A DNA stretch of 6,844 nt from JBKBYG01 sp046313435 (GTDB taxonomy: Bacteria > Pseudomonadota > Alphaproteobacteria > Rickettsiales > Arcanibacteraceae), in assembly GCA_046313435.1 (NCBI GenBank), contig JBKBYG010000049.1, forward strand, positions 1 to 6,844, read 5' to 3'. The notes beneath the pieces were generated by a model. It was given only the letters and a program-made list of their open reading frames with translations. It made no database searches and was not told the DNA's origin. Both the position numbers and the translations under genes were made by a program. Below, one piece after another: positions 1 through 6,844 of the stretch (the stretch's first letter is position 1; each line of letters starts with the position of its first letter).

Positions 1-2
1 GG

Positions 3-2048
3 GCTACATTAATTCCTTTAATAGCAGTACCAGTGTCCCTTATTGGTACATTTGCGGGAATGTATATACTCGGATTTTCAATAAATCTGCTAACATTATT
101 TGGAATGATTTTAGCCATTGGTATAGTTGTAGATGATGCAATTATTGTAATAGAGAATATTGAACGTATAATGCGTGAAGAGGGTTTAAGAGCGCGCGAG
201 GCTGCAATTAAAGCAATGGAAGAGGTAAGTGGGCCAGTAATAGCAATAGTACTTGTACTATGTGCAGTATTTTTGCCTGTAGCATTTATTTCTGGCCTTG
301 CTGGAACTATTTATAAACAATTTGCAATAACTATAATAATAGCAGTTATACTTTCAGGATTAGTAGCTTTAACTTTAACACCAGCATTATGTGCACATTT
401 TATTGAATATAAACATCACGATAATTATTTCTTCAATAAATTTAATAATTGGTTTGGTAGGCTAACTGCAAAATATATTTCAGGTGTGAAATATTTCCTA
501 AATAATAAATTTATTGCATTTTTAGCATTTATGTCAGTAATTGCACTCGTAATTGTAATGTTTTTGAGGCTTCCAACAAGTTTAGTGCCTGATGAAGATC
601 AGGGATATATTGTCACTGCGCAAATGTTAATGCCAGGAGCTTCTATAGATCGAACTGTTAACGTTATTGATGATTTTACTTCTCATATTATTAAAGATCC
701 TGCGGTTGAGCATGTTATAAGTTTAGCTGGGTTCGATCTTATTGGTGGTAGTGGCCTTAAATCGAGTGCTGGTGCTGCATTTGTTAAATTTAAAGATTGG
801 GCTTTTAGAACAAAGCCATCTGAGGATTCAAAAGCATTAGCAGGTAAATTTATGGGAATTGGTGCAGCAACAAATAAAGATGCAATTATTCTAGCATTTA
901 ATCCGCCTGCAATTACAGGCATGAGTACTACAGGGGGGTTTGATGCATATATTTTGTACAAAGGAAGTGAAACTAATTTCACAGATTCAATAAGTAATGC
1001 AATAAATAAATTTCTAGAAACAGCGAAAAAGCGTCCAGAACTTTCAGGTCTACAATCAACTTTTTCAGCCAGCGTACCAATGTACAAAATTATATTAGAC
1101 AAGACAAAAACCAAAGCTCTTAACATTAACATTTCTGATGTATTTAATGTTATGCAAACTACATTCGGTACAGCTTATATTAATGATTTTACATTATATG
1201 GGCGTACATATAAGGTGTTAATGCAATCAGATTCAGAATTTAGAGAACGTATAGATAATTTAAAAGATGTGTTTGTACGATCTAAAACTGGAAAAATGGT
1301 TTCTATAGATTCATTGTTGAAAATTGAGCCAATTGTTGGTTTGAATAATTTGGACAGATTTAATATTTTCCCAGCAGCACGAATTATGGGCAGTCCTGCA
1401 ATTGGTTATAGTTCAGGTCAAGCTTTAAACGCAATGGAAGAGGCAGCAAAAGAGTCGCTTTCAGAAGAATTTTCACTTGCTTGGACTGGTTCTGCTTATC
1501 AAGAAAAAGCCTCAGGTAATACAGGAATTATAGCGTTTATAATTGGAATTATAATGGTATTTTTAATACTTGCAGCACTTTATGAACGTTGGAGTTTACC
1601 AATTGCTGTAGTCGCTTCTGTGCCCTTTGCTGTCTTTGGTGCAGTAATTTTTCAGTCTCTGAGAGGGCTTGCAAATGATGTATATTTTCAAGTTGGACTT
1701 GTAACTTTGATTGGATTATCAGCAAAAAATGCTATCTTAATTGTAGAATTTGCATTTTTAGAGTATAAAAAAGGCGTACCAGCAATAGATGCAGCTCTTA
1801 ATGCGGCAAGATTGCGTTTTAGACCTATAATAATGACTTCACTTGCATTCATTTTAGGATGTGTTCCTCTTTATTTCAGCAGTGGGGCAGGATCTGCAAG
1901 CAGACACTCTATAGGAACAGGAATTATTGGAGGAATGCTTGCAGCAACCTTTATTGCAACATTATTTATTCCGTTATTTTTCAAAGTAGTAAGTAATTTT
2001 AGTAAATCAAAAGATATTAAAGCAGAGAAGGAACCAATATATGATTAA
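3..2048 (+). CDS. RND multidrug efflux pump, inner-membrane transporter subunit (AcrB/MexB, HAE1-like), 5'-truncated
   Basis: This is the proton-driven inner-membrane subunit of a tripartite efflux pump, exporting drugs or other amphiphiles through an outer-membrane channel. The frame is open from the window edge, so the N-terminal third (about 360 residues of a ~1,040-residue protein) lies outside. The GTG at 33 is an internal valine of the conserved AVPVSLIGTF stretch, not a start. In AcrB terms the visible 681 codons run from transmembrane helix 3 to the end. The proton-relay residues are intact: paired Asp at 132-137 (IVVDDAI, helix 4), Lys at 1725-1727 (GLSAKNAILIVEF, helix 10), and Arg at 1821-1823 with Thr at 1836-1838 (RPIIMTSLAFILG, helix 11). 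The second periplasmic porter region lies between, with a glycine-rich loop (GFDLIGGSGLKSS) where AcrB has its switch loop. The gene ends 8 bases inside the outer-membrane-factor gene, indicating one operon. Family certain; substrate unknown. Confidence 0.96.
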   Translation, partial: ATLIPLIAVPVSLIGTFAGMYILGFSINLLTLFGMILAIGIVVDDAIIVIENIERIMREEGLRAREAAIKAMEEVSGPVIAIVLVLCAVFLPVAFISGLAGTIYKQFAITIIIAVILSGLVALTLTPALCAHFIEYKHHDNYFFNKFNNWFGRLTAKYISGVKYFLNNKFIAFLAFMSVIALVIVMFLRLPTSLVPDEDQGYIVTAQMLMPGASIDRTVNVIDDFTSHIIKDPAVEHVISLAGFDLIGGSGLKSSAGAAFVKFKDWAFRTKPSEDSKALAGKFMGIGAATNKDAIILAFNPPAITGMSTTGGFDAYILYKGSETNFTDSISNAINKFLETAKKRPELSGLQSTFSASVPMYKIILDKTKTKALNINISDVFNVMQTTFGTAYINDFTLYGRTYKVLMQSDSEFRERIDNLKDVFVRSKTGKMVSIDSLLKIEPIVGLNNLDRFNIFPAARIMGSPAIGYSSGQALNAMEEAAKESLSEEFSLAWTGSAYQEKASGNTGIIAFIIGIIMVFLILAALYERWSLPIAVVASVPFAVFGAVIFQSLRGLANDVYFQVGLVTLIGLSAKNAILIVEFAFLEYKKGVPAIDAALNAARLRFRPIIMTSLAFILGCVPLYFSSGAGSASRHSIGTGIIGGMLAATFIATLFIPLFFKVVSNFSKSKDIKAEKEPIYD
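2028..2032 (+). promoter_or_regulatory. Shine-Dalgarno for the outer-membrane factor, inside the RND gene
   Basis: AAGGA lies 8 bases before the ATG at 2041, within the last codons of the upstream RND gene. It supports that start and makes translational coupling of pump and channel plausible. Confidence 0.6.
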
Positions 2049-3447
2049 ATTAAATTTTCTATTTTCTTTATTGTTTTTATTACAAGCTTGTACAATAACT
2101 TCAGAGTTTAATGATCCTCAAATCAATACTCCTAAATCTTGGGTTAAATCTAATGAGGAGATAAAGCAACTTGAGAATAAAAAGAGTCAAAATTGGTGGC
2201 AAAGTTTTAATGATCCGCTACTTGAATCTTTGATAAATGAAGCATTAATTGCTAACTCTGACATTCAATTAGCAATTAACAATATCACTAAGGCACAAGC
2301 TGCAATTGCTGCTAGTAGTTCAGATAGATTGCCTTCGCTTGACTTAAAAGCTAGTGGTTCAAGAACACAAAATAGTCCACAAGTTCCTTCTCCTATGGGA
2401 AATAAACCTATAAATTCATTTACTGTTGGTGGCAATATTAGTTATCAGTTAGATTTGTTTGGAAAACTTGCAAATGCTAATAAATCAGCAAAATCGGAAT
2501 TGCTTGCTGCTGAAACCACAAAAGATAATGTACGTTTGACAATAGCATCTGAAGTTGCAAAAGCATACTTTAATATTATTAGCCTTTCAGAACAAATAAA
2601 CCTAACTAAAGAAGTAATTGAGTTTCAAAAACAATTATTTGAAATAGTACAAGCAAAATATAATTCTGGAATCATAGACAGGCAGAAATTTCTTAATGCT
2701 GAATTAAACTTAAATACTATAATTACAAAACTTCCTTCACTAGAGCAACAACTATCTGAACAAGATAATGCTATTAAAATATTGCTTGGAAGAGATCCTG
2801 AGTCTTTTACAAAAAATATTATAGAACATACAGATAAAATTAATAATTTACCAGCTACACCTATTATACCTAATTTGATACCTTCACGGCTTTTAGCTCA
2901 AAGGCCTGATATTAAAGCAGCTGAGTATAAATTAGCATCTGCTAATGCACAAATAGATATTGCAAGAGCGGCGTATTTTCCAGACATATCATTGACAAGC
3001 TTGATTGGCGCAGGAAGTGTTGATATTGATAAATTATTTACAAACTCAAATACATGGAATATTGCTGGAAGTCTTACCGCTCCAATTTTTAATTTTGGAA
3101 AAACAAGAGCAAGTGTTAAAATAGCTGAAGCAACACGATCTGATTATCTTACGAAATATCATACTGCTGTAAGAACAGCATTTGCTGAAGTATTTAATGC
3201 ATTAACTGCTCAAGAAAATAATTTTGCAATTTATGAAAAAATAAAAAGAAATGAATTATCAGAAGAAGAAGCGCAATCGATTTCTCAGTCAAGATATGAT
3301 GTTGGATATACAGATCTATCAGAAGTATTTAGTGTTAAACAAAATTTATTAAATGCAAAAATTGTAACAATTAAATCATATCAAAATTGTTTAAACTCTT
3401 CAGTAGATTTATTTAAAGCTTTAGGTGGATACTGGGACGCTCCGTAA
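2041..3447 (+). CDS. RND efflux system outer-membrane lipoprotein (TolC/OprM/NodT family)
   Basis: This is the outer-membrane channel of the efflux pump: a trimeric barrel-and-tunnel protein that docks with the RND pump and its adaptor. At 468 residues it has normal family length. Residues 1-17 form a lipoprotein signal: one Lys, a hydrophobic core, then LQAC with Cys17 as the lipidation site; Gln at -2 is less usual. Two tandem OEP repeats follow. The first begins with WWQSFNDPLLESLINEAL (52-69) and includes YQLDLFGK (135-142). The second contains LLAQRPDIKAAEYKLASA (284-301), AAYFPDISL (310-318) and a strand like the first repeat's (APIFNFGKTRA, 347-357). It ends with YDVGYTDLSEVFSVKQNLLNA (419-439) split around the tunnel helices and FKALGGYW (458-465), typical family endings. 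The ATG is inside the RND stop region (ATGATTAA, 8-base overlap). Family assignment is secure; the individual name is not. Confidence 0.95.
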   Translation: MIKLNFLFSLLFLLQACTITSEFNDPQINTPKSWVKSNEEIKQLENKKSQNWWQSFNDPLLESLINEALIANSDIQLAINNITKAQAAIAASSSDRLPSLDLKASGSRTQNSPQVPSPMGNKPINSFTVGGNISYQLDLFGKLANANKSAKSELLAAETTKDNVRLTIASEVAKAYFNIISLSEQINLTKEVIEFQKQLFEIVQAKYNSGIIDRQKFLNAELNLNTIITKLPSLEQQLSEQDNAIKILLGRDPESFTKNIIEHTDKINNLPATPIIPNLIPSRLLAQRPDIKAAEYKLASANAQIDIARAAYFPDISLTSLIGAGSVDIDKLFTNSNTWNIAGSLTAPIFNFGKTRASVKIAEATRSDYLTKYHTAVRTAFAEVFNALTAQENNFAIYEKIKRNELSEEEAQSISQSRYDVGYTDLSEVFSVKQNLLNAKIVTIKSYQNCLNSSVDLFKALGGYWDAP

Positions 3448-3453
3448 ATCATA

Positions 3454-3519
3454 ATAAATCTTTAATTTATAGAAAATTGAATTTTAAGCTTTATAATATT
3501 TTTATAAATTGAATATTAT
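3454..3519 (+). other. AT-only hairpins after the efflux operon; no clear terminator
   Basis: The 139-base spacer 3448-3586 contains two short inverted repeats: ATAAAT(3454-3459)/ATTTAT(3465-3470) with a 5-base loop, and ATAATATT(3493-3500)/AATATTAT(3512-3519) with an 11-base loop. Both lack G-C pairs and neither is followed by a long T run, so neither is a convincing intrinsic terminator. A perfect TATAAT occurs at 3492-3497, but without a -35 at normal spacing. In sequence this AT-rich, such matches are expected by chance. Confidence 0.25.
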
Positions 3520-3576
3520 CAGTAAATAGGATTCTTATAAATTATGCTTTAAAAAGAACTTATTAATTAAAATAAT

Positions 3577-3580
3577 AGGA
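3577..3580 (+). promoter_or_regulatory. Shine-Dalgarno before the 58-codon small gene
   Basis: AGGA with a 6-base spacer to the ATG at 3587. In a spacer almost devoid of G this well-placed motif is the main reason to believe the short reading frame is translated. Confidence 0.5.
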
Positions 3581-3586
3581 TCAAAA

Positions 3587-3763
3587 ATGCATAAATATCA
3601 ATTAGTTACTGAAATTGATTGGGAAGAAGAACAAACTGATCGTACACCTAATATAACACCAGAGAATAGTAATGACTTGTATCAAGACTGGCCTTCATGG
3701 CCTGAAATTCCTAAAATTAAATATGATTCAAATTTAATATATTGCTCATCATCTAATTTTTAA
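3587..3763 (+). CDS. Small hypothetical protein, 58 residues, acidic
   Basis: I do not recognise this product. The frame runs from ATG to TAA and encodes 58 residues. It is acidic (11 Asp/Glu against 4 Lys/Arg) with three Trp (12, 35, 38) and five Pro (21, 25, 36, 39, 42), including the striking DWPSWPEIP at 34-42. There is no signal peptide, membrane segment, double-glycine leader or zinc-binding cysteine pair; the single Cys is residue 53. It looks like a short, largely extended acidic peptide, perhaps a binding partner or a remnant of a longer gene. Support for it being real: a good AGGA ribosome site, and higher GC and ordinary codons compared with the flanking spacers. It lies 139 bases after the efflux operon and 142 before the ABC gene, same strand. 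A chance open frame remains possible. Confidence 0.5.
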   Translation: MHKYQLVTEIDWEEEQTDRTPNITPENSNDLYQDWPSWPEIPKIKYDSNLIYCSSSNF

Positions 3764-3777
3764 ATTATCGAAATTCT

Positions 3778-3802
3778 CTAATCTAAGCCTTTACCTTATT
3801 AG
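3778..3802 (+). other. Bulged stem-loop after the small gene
   Basis: CTAAT-CT-AAG (3778-3787) pairs with CTTATTAG (3795-3802) as an 8-bp stem with a two-base bulge and a 7-base loop, starting 14 bases after the small gene's stop. It is the only hairpin in this spacer containing some G-C pairs. It is followed by GAAAATAGAG rather than a T run, so it is not a standard intrinsic terminator. It could be an RNA 3' stem or mean nothing. Confidence 0.25.
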
Positions 3803-3844
3803 GAAAATAGAGTATAAAGACTTAAATTTAAATAATATATTAAC

Positions 3845-3873
3845 TTGACATTTATTAATAGAAATATTAAAGC
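3845..3873 (+). promoter_or_regulatory. Possible promoter for the ABC gene
   Basis: A perfect -35 hexamer TTGACA stands at 3845-3850, 55 bases before the ABC gene's ATG. The -10 is weak: TATTAA (3865-3870) has only a 14-base spacer, and TAAAGC (3868-3873) has 17 bases but matches three of six positions. It is offered because TTGACA is rare in this composition and sits in the right place. Confidence 0.3.
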
Positions 3874-3905
3874 TTGTTAACTTTTAATATAAATATATTG
3901 TTTAA

Positions 3906-6143
3906 ATGGCAGAAGAAAATCGATTAAATATCCATTCAAGATGGGTTCCATATTTAACAACAGTATCAATTAGTACTATTGGGGGAGCAATTAAAAATGG
4001 ATTAAGTGGGGGTCTAATAGGCTTAGGCGCTTCAATAATAGATGAATACTTAATCCAAAATGATATAATAAATAAACACTATATTACATCTTATTTATTC
4101 TGGGCAAGTACAATTTTATCACCAGCAGCCGTTTCATTTTTAACAATTTATCCTAATTTAACATTACCTATATACGCAGCAACATGCACAGTTCCTGCAG
4201 TGTTATCTTATTTTGCTGATGATTTCTTAGACTTTAATGAAAAACTTAATTTGCCACTAGATTCATTTCTAACTGTAAATAGTTTATTTGATACAAAAGA
4301 AATAATCTCTTGGAAAAATCTAAAGCTTATTCAAAATACATTATATGAAAATCCATATGAAGGAATGAAACTAATTTTAGATAATCTAAGCGAAGTTTAT
4401 AATAATAAATTTTTACTCAATCTTATCTCTATAATAGGTTATACCTTAGTAAAAATTAGTGCTAATTTTACTATTGAAAATTACTTTTTACAAAATTTTA
4501 TTTCTGCAGCTTTTACTAAAGACCTTTTACTTAAGCTTAATCCCTTATCTTATCCTAAAGGTTCAGAATTAAGCTTGATAAGTGGAATTTTTAATTTGAG
4601 CAAGAATACTTTAAAATTATATACAATAAAAAAAGTTATTGAGACATGTATTGACATAAAGTTAAATAATCTTACTCAAGATCAATTTAATTTAATTATT
4701 GAGCAAAGCACTGAGTTAATACTTAAAGATGGCAATGGAAGAAAGATATTAGCTAATGATCAGGGTCAAGAAATAATACAAAATCTTACATATGATCTAT
4801 ATAAATTAATATTTTGTGGGAGCAGTAAACTAGTAGACGTTACGGAAGAATGTTTAAAATCTGTTTTAGAATTATATAAAATTGTCACTAAAGCAGCGGA
4901 TGCTTTAGCTCCATATGCTATATTTTTAATACCAATGCAGATGTGTCTTCAGTATTTATCAGATAAATCAAGGAAAATAACAGAAGAGCAAGCACATATT
5001 GAGAATCAAAAATGGGAAATAAAATTTGATATTTCTGACAATATTGAAAATATTAATTTAAGAGATGGCAAGGAATTTGTTAAAGATAAATATAATCGTG
5101 TTTTGATAAAAGAAAATGAGTTAAGTAATCAATTAAAATACTATAATACAGCTAAACAAGCTTTAAATGATGCCCAAGAGATTTTTAATTTAATTGTAGA
5201 TTTTGGATATTTTGGAGGCAAGTTCATTTTCGGAAAATTCGATTTAGAGTATATTTATTCTATAAAAAATGCAACTTCTCAAGTTTATTCATTCTTATCA
5301 AGTAATATTAATTTTCAGTTAGATAATACAGAGATAATTATTTCCAAAAACCGTATAGACAAATTATTTGAAATTATTAATCAACCTGATAATGATAAAT
5401 TGCAAAAAGATTATAATAATGACAATAAATTAATTATAAAAAATTATAAAATTGATTTCGATAATAAAGAAATAGTAAATGCTGAAAATATAGAGCTTTC
5501 TATGGGTAAAAATTATGCTGTTACCGGGAAATCAGGATGCGGTAAAACTACTACTTTCATAGATTTTAAAGAAGGAGTATATGAGCCTATGAAAACTGAA
5601 GGAAAAATTTCTTTTCCTTATGTTGATGGTTTATCCCCCCATATAATGTTTATTAATCAAGATTTATATTTACCTAAAGGATCAACTTTGCTTGAAGTAG
5701 TTTTTTTCCCCAATCTTTTAAATTCTTTAAATGAGGAAGAAACCGAAAATTTGACGCTTGCTGTGAAGCAATTGTTTAAGGAATTAGAAATTGATGATTT
5801 CATCAATGATGATTCTAATGAAAAAGGACTTATTTCAAGGTTAGATAGTAAGGAATTTAAATTAAGTGGTGGTCAAGCTAAAAAAATAGCTATAATTCAA
5901 GCGGTATTTAACCAACCAGATATTTTGATAATGGATGAAACTTTAACAGGCCTAGATAAAGCTTCTATAATTAAAGTTGAACAAGTTTTAAACGAATATT
6001 TAGCTAAGTGTATGAAATTAATCATTGATCATCACGCTCTAGATAATAATTATAATGAATTTTATGATTATGGAATAAATTTTGATGAAGGATTTATAAA
6101 ATTAGTTGATATACCTTCAAAATTTTATAATGAAATATTGTGA
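3906..6143 (+). CDS. Unusual ABC transporter-like protein: membrane-associated N-terminal half fused to a C-terminal ABC ATPase
   Basis: The C-terminal domain (about 508-745) is a complete ABC ATPase: Walker A GKSGCGKTT (541-549), Q-loop Gln585 (FINQDLYLPKG), signature LSGGQ (653-657), Walker B ILIMDE (673-678), D-loop GLD (682-684) and switch His709. It should bind and hydrolyse ATP as a dimer. The N-terminal ~500 residues have hydrophobic stretches near 14-48, 59-104, 168-187, 332-350 and 424-443. Residues 380-495 (charged helix, FGYFGGKFIFGKF, then an ISKNRIDKLFEII linker) follow the layout of the end of an ABC-exporter membrane domain. Residues 190-330 are mostly polar helix, which fits poorly. 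An enlarged, divergent exporter half-transporter is my best reading; a soluble or membrane-tethered ABC protein is possible. The ATG follows an in-frame TAA directly and has no Shine-Dalgarno. Sampled rows look AT-richer than the RND gene. Substrate unknown. Confidence 0.85.
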   Translation: MAEENRLNIHSRWVPYLTTVSISTIGGAIKNGLSGGLIGLGASIIDEYLIQNDIINKHYITSYLFWASTILSPAAVSFLTIYPNLTLPIYAATCTVPAVLSYFADDFLDFNEKLNLPLDSFLTVNSLFDTKEIISWKNLKLIQNTLYENPYEGMKLILDNLSEVYNNKFLLNLISIIGYTLVKISANFTIENYFLQNFISAAFTKDLLLKLNPLSYPKGSELSLISGIFNLSKNTLKLYTIKKVIETCIDIKLNNLTQDQFNLIIEQSTELILKDGNGRKILANDQGQEIIQNLTYDLYKLIFCGSSKLVDVTEECLKSVLELYKIVTKAADALAPYAIFLIPMQMCLQYLSDKSRKITEEQAHIENQKWEIKFDISDNIENINLRDGKEFVKDKYNRVLIKENELSNQLKYYNTAKQALNDAQEIFNLIVDFGYFGGKFIFGKFDLEYIYSIKNATSQVYSFLSSNINFQLDNTEIIISKNRIDKLFEIINQPDNDKLQKDYNNDNKLIIKNYKIDFDNKEIVNAENIELSMGKNYAVTGKSGCGKTTTFIDFKEGVYEPMKTEGKISFPYVDGLSPHIMFINQDLYLPKGSTLLEVVFFPNLLNSLNEEETENLTLAVKQLFKELEIDDFINDDSNEKGLISRLDSKEFKLSGGQAKKIAIIQAVFNQPDILIMDETLTGLDKASIIKVEQVLNEYLAKCMKLIIDHHALDNNYNEFYDYGINFDEGFIKLVDIPSKFYNEIL

Positions 6144-6168
6144 ATTAAAATAAAAAATTATCAGTAAG

Positions 6169-6198
6169 ATTAATTGTTTTTTAAAGAATTTAATTAAT
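6169..6198 (+). other. Weak AT stem-loop after the ABC gene
   Basis: ATTAATT (6169-6175) and AATTAAT (6192-6198) can pair around a 16-base segment containing a six-T run (6177-6182). The stem is only A-T and the T run lies in the loop, so a terminator function is doubtful. No better candidate separates the ABC gene from mipZ. Confidence 0.15.
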
Positions 6199-6215
6199 AA
6201 GTCACCATATACTAG

Positions 6216-6234
6216 ATTGTATAAAATATACAAT
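6216..6234. repeat. Perfect inverted repeat upstream of mipZ
   Basis: ATTGTATA (6216-6223) and TATACAAT (6227-6234) are exact reverse complements around AAA, ending 36 bases before the preferred mipZ start. There is no T run behind it, so it suits an operator-like dyad or a 5' leader hairpin better than a terminator. Perfect 8-bp arms with a central G-C pair are longer than the other hairpins in these spacers, though AT-rich sequence makes palindromes common. Confidence 0.4.
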
Positions 6235-6270
6235 TATATAAATATGATTAGAATGTTTAATGAGAAAAAA

Positions 6271-6844
6271 ATGTATAATTCTTATAATACTAAAATAGAT
6301 CCTACCAAAGCATATATAATTGTAGTAGGTAATGAAAAAGGAGGCGCAGGCAAAACCACTTCGGCCATGCATATAATTGCGAGTCTATTAACCTTAGGAT
6401 TTAAAGTAGGAAGTATAGATACTGATACTAGGCAATTATCTTTAACAAATTACATTAATAATCGTAAAAATACAGCATTAAACAAAAATTTGAACCTTGC
6501 TATACCTACTCATTTTGCAATTAAAATAAGTAATAATCCGGATATAAATCTTCGAGCAAAAGAAGAGGAAGCAGAATTTTTATCTATATTTAATGAATTG
6601 TGTAATGACAATGATTTTATTGTAATAGATACGCCTGGAAGTGATTCGGATTTATCCCGTCGCGCACATTCTCGGGCAGATACTATTATAACTCCGATGA
6701 ATGACAGTCTCGTAGATATGGATGTACTTGCTAAAGTTGAAAGTGATACATTTAAAATAATACAACCAGCGATATACAGCCAGATGATTTGGGAGCAAAA
6801 AATGGAAAGGGCTAAGCGTGATCAAGGTTCAATTAATTGGATAG
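6271..6844 (+). CDS. mipZ: MipZ-like division-plane positioning ATPase (ParA/MinD superfamily), 3'-truncated
   Basis: MipZ forms a gradient from the chromosome-bound ParB complex at the pole and blocks FtsZ ring assembly there, so division occurs at midcell. The 191 visible codons hold a deviant Walker A, NEKGGAGKTT (21-30, signature Lys23 and Lys28), the DTDTRQ motif (50-55, DLDLRQ in Caulobacter) and Walker B FIVIDTPGSD (116-125). Then come TPMNDSLVDMDVL (141-153) and a segment ending MIWEQK (172-177), which separate MipZ from ordinary ParA/Soj. Family members are about 270 residues, so roughly 80 C-terminal residues lie beyond the window. I chose the ATG at 6271 because it gives the short N-terminus normal for the family and has GAG six bases upstream. 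In-frame ATGs at 6244 and 6253 are possible but lack a ribosome site. The 127-base spacer suggests it is transcribed separately from the ABC gene. Confidence 0.93.
   Translation, partial: MYNSYNTKIDPTKAYIIVVGNEKGGAGKTTSAMHIIASLLTLGFKVGSIDTDTRQLSLTNYINNRKNTALNKNLNLAIPTHFAIKISNNPDINLRAKEEEAEFLSIFNELCNDNDFIVIDTPGSDSDLSRRAHSRADTIITPMNDSLVDMDVLAKVESDTFKIIQPAIYSQMIWEQKMERAKRDQGSINWI

Noticed and set aside
33..35. GTG as start of the RND gene
   Set aside because: The frame is open to the window edge and the codons before it (ATLIPLIAVP) match the conserved RND sequence, so this is an internal valine in a truncated gene.
683..1132. 149-codon open frame on the - strand
   Set aside because: It lies wholly inside the highly conserved RND coding sequence, opposite the periplasmic domain, and its translation resembles no family. 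It is a shadow of the sense gene.
5701..5712. T/C homopolymer tract as a possible frameshift site in the ABC gene
   Set aside because: The reading frame continues through it into intact signature, Walker B and switch-His motifs, so there is no sign of a frameshift.
3587..6143. A bacteriocin-type peptide plus dedicated exporter
   Set aside because: The small peptide has no double-glycine leader or core-like glycine or cysteine pattern. The ABC protein has no recognisable C39 peptidase domain and there is no immunity or modification gene. Adjacency alone is too weak to call a system.
6177..6182. Six-T run as an intrinsic terminator of the ABC gene
   Set aside because: There is no G-C-rich stem immediately before it. 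The only pairing available places the T run in the loop of an A-T stem.
6271..6844. Plasmid-type ParA, suggesting a mobile replicon
   Set aside because: The DTDTRQ motif and the TPMNDSLVDMDVL and IWEQK segments fit chromosomal MipZ, and no parB, rep gene or iterons are visible.

Overview
The window is AT-rich and carries four protein-coding genes plus one short open reading frame, all on the + strand. The strongest taxonomic clue is the gene at the right edge, a MipZ-type division-site ATPase. MipZ belongs to Alphaproteobacteria. Together with the low GC, many AAA/AAT/ATA codons and standard-code TGA/TAA stops, it suggests a reduced-genome, probably host-associated alphaproteobacterium of the Rickettsiales/Holosporales kind. 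That placement is inference, not a match to a named species.

Left block (1-3447): the end of a drug-efflux operon. The first gene enters from outside the window and encodes the C-terminal two thirds of an AcrB/MexB-like RND inner-membrane pump. It overlaps by 8 bases the gene for a TolC/OprM/NodT-type outer-membrane lipoprotein. A periplasmic adaptor gene (AcrA/MexA type) would be expected upstream but is not in view. The two visible products would form the inner- and outer-membrane parts of one tripartite efflux pump powered by the proton gradient.

Middle block (3448-6143): a less familiar stretch. A 139-base AT-rich spacer leads to a 58-codon open reading frame with a good Shine-Dalgarno sequence and no recognisable family. 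A second spacer of 142 bases follows, then a 745-residue protein. Its last ~240 residues are a complete ABC ATPase domain. Its first ~500 residues are partly membrane-embedded and resemble a divergent, enlarged ABC-exporter half. This protein is the most unusual item in the window; its substrate cannot be read from the sequence.

Right block (6144-6844): a 127-base spacer containing a perfect 8-bp inverted repeat, followed by the first 191 codons of mipZ, cut by the window edge. I see no RNA genes, CRISPR arrays, transposases or attachment sites. The spacers hold only weak AT hairpins and a possible promoter. No new multi-gene system is evident; the best candidates for novelty are the ABC protein and the small open reading frame beside it.
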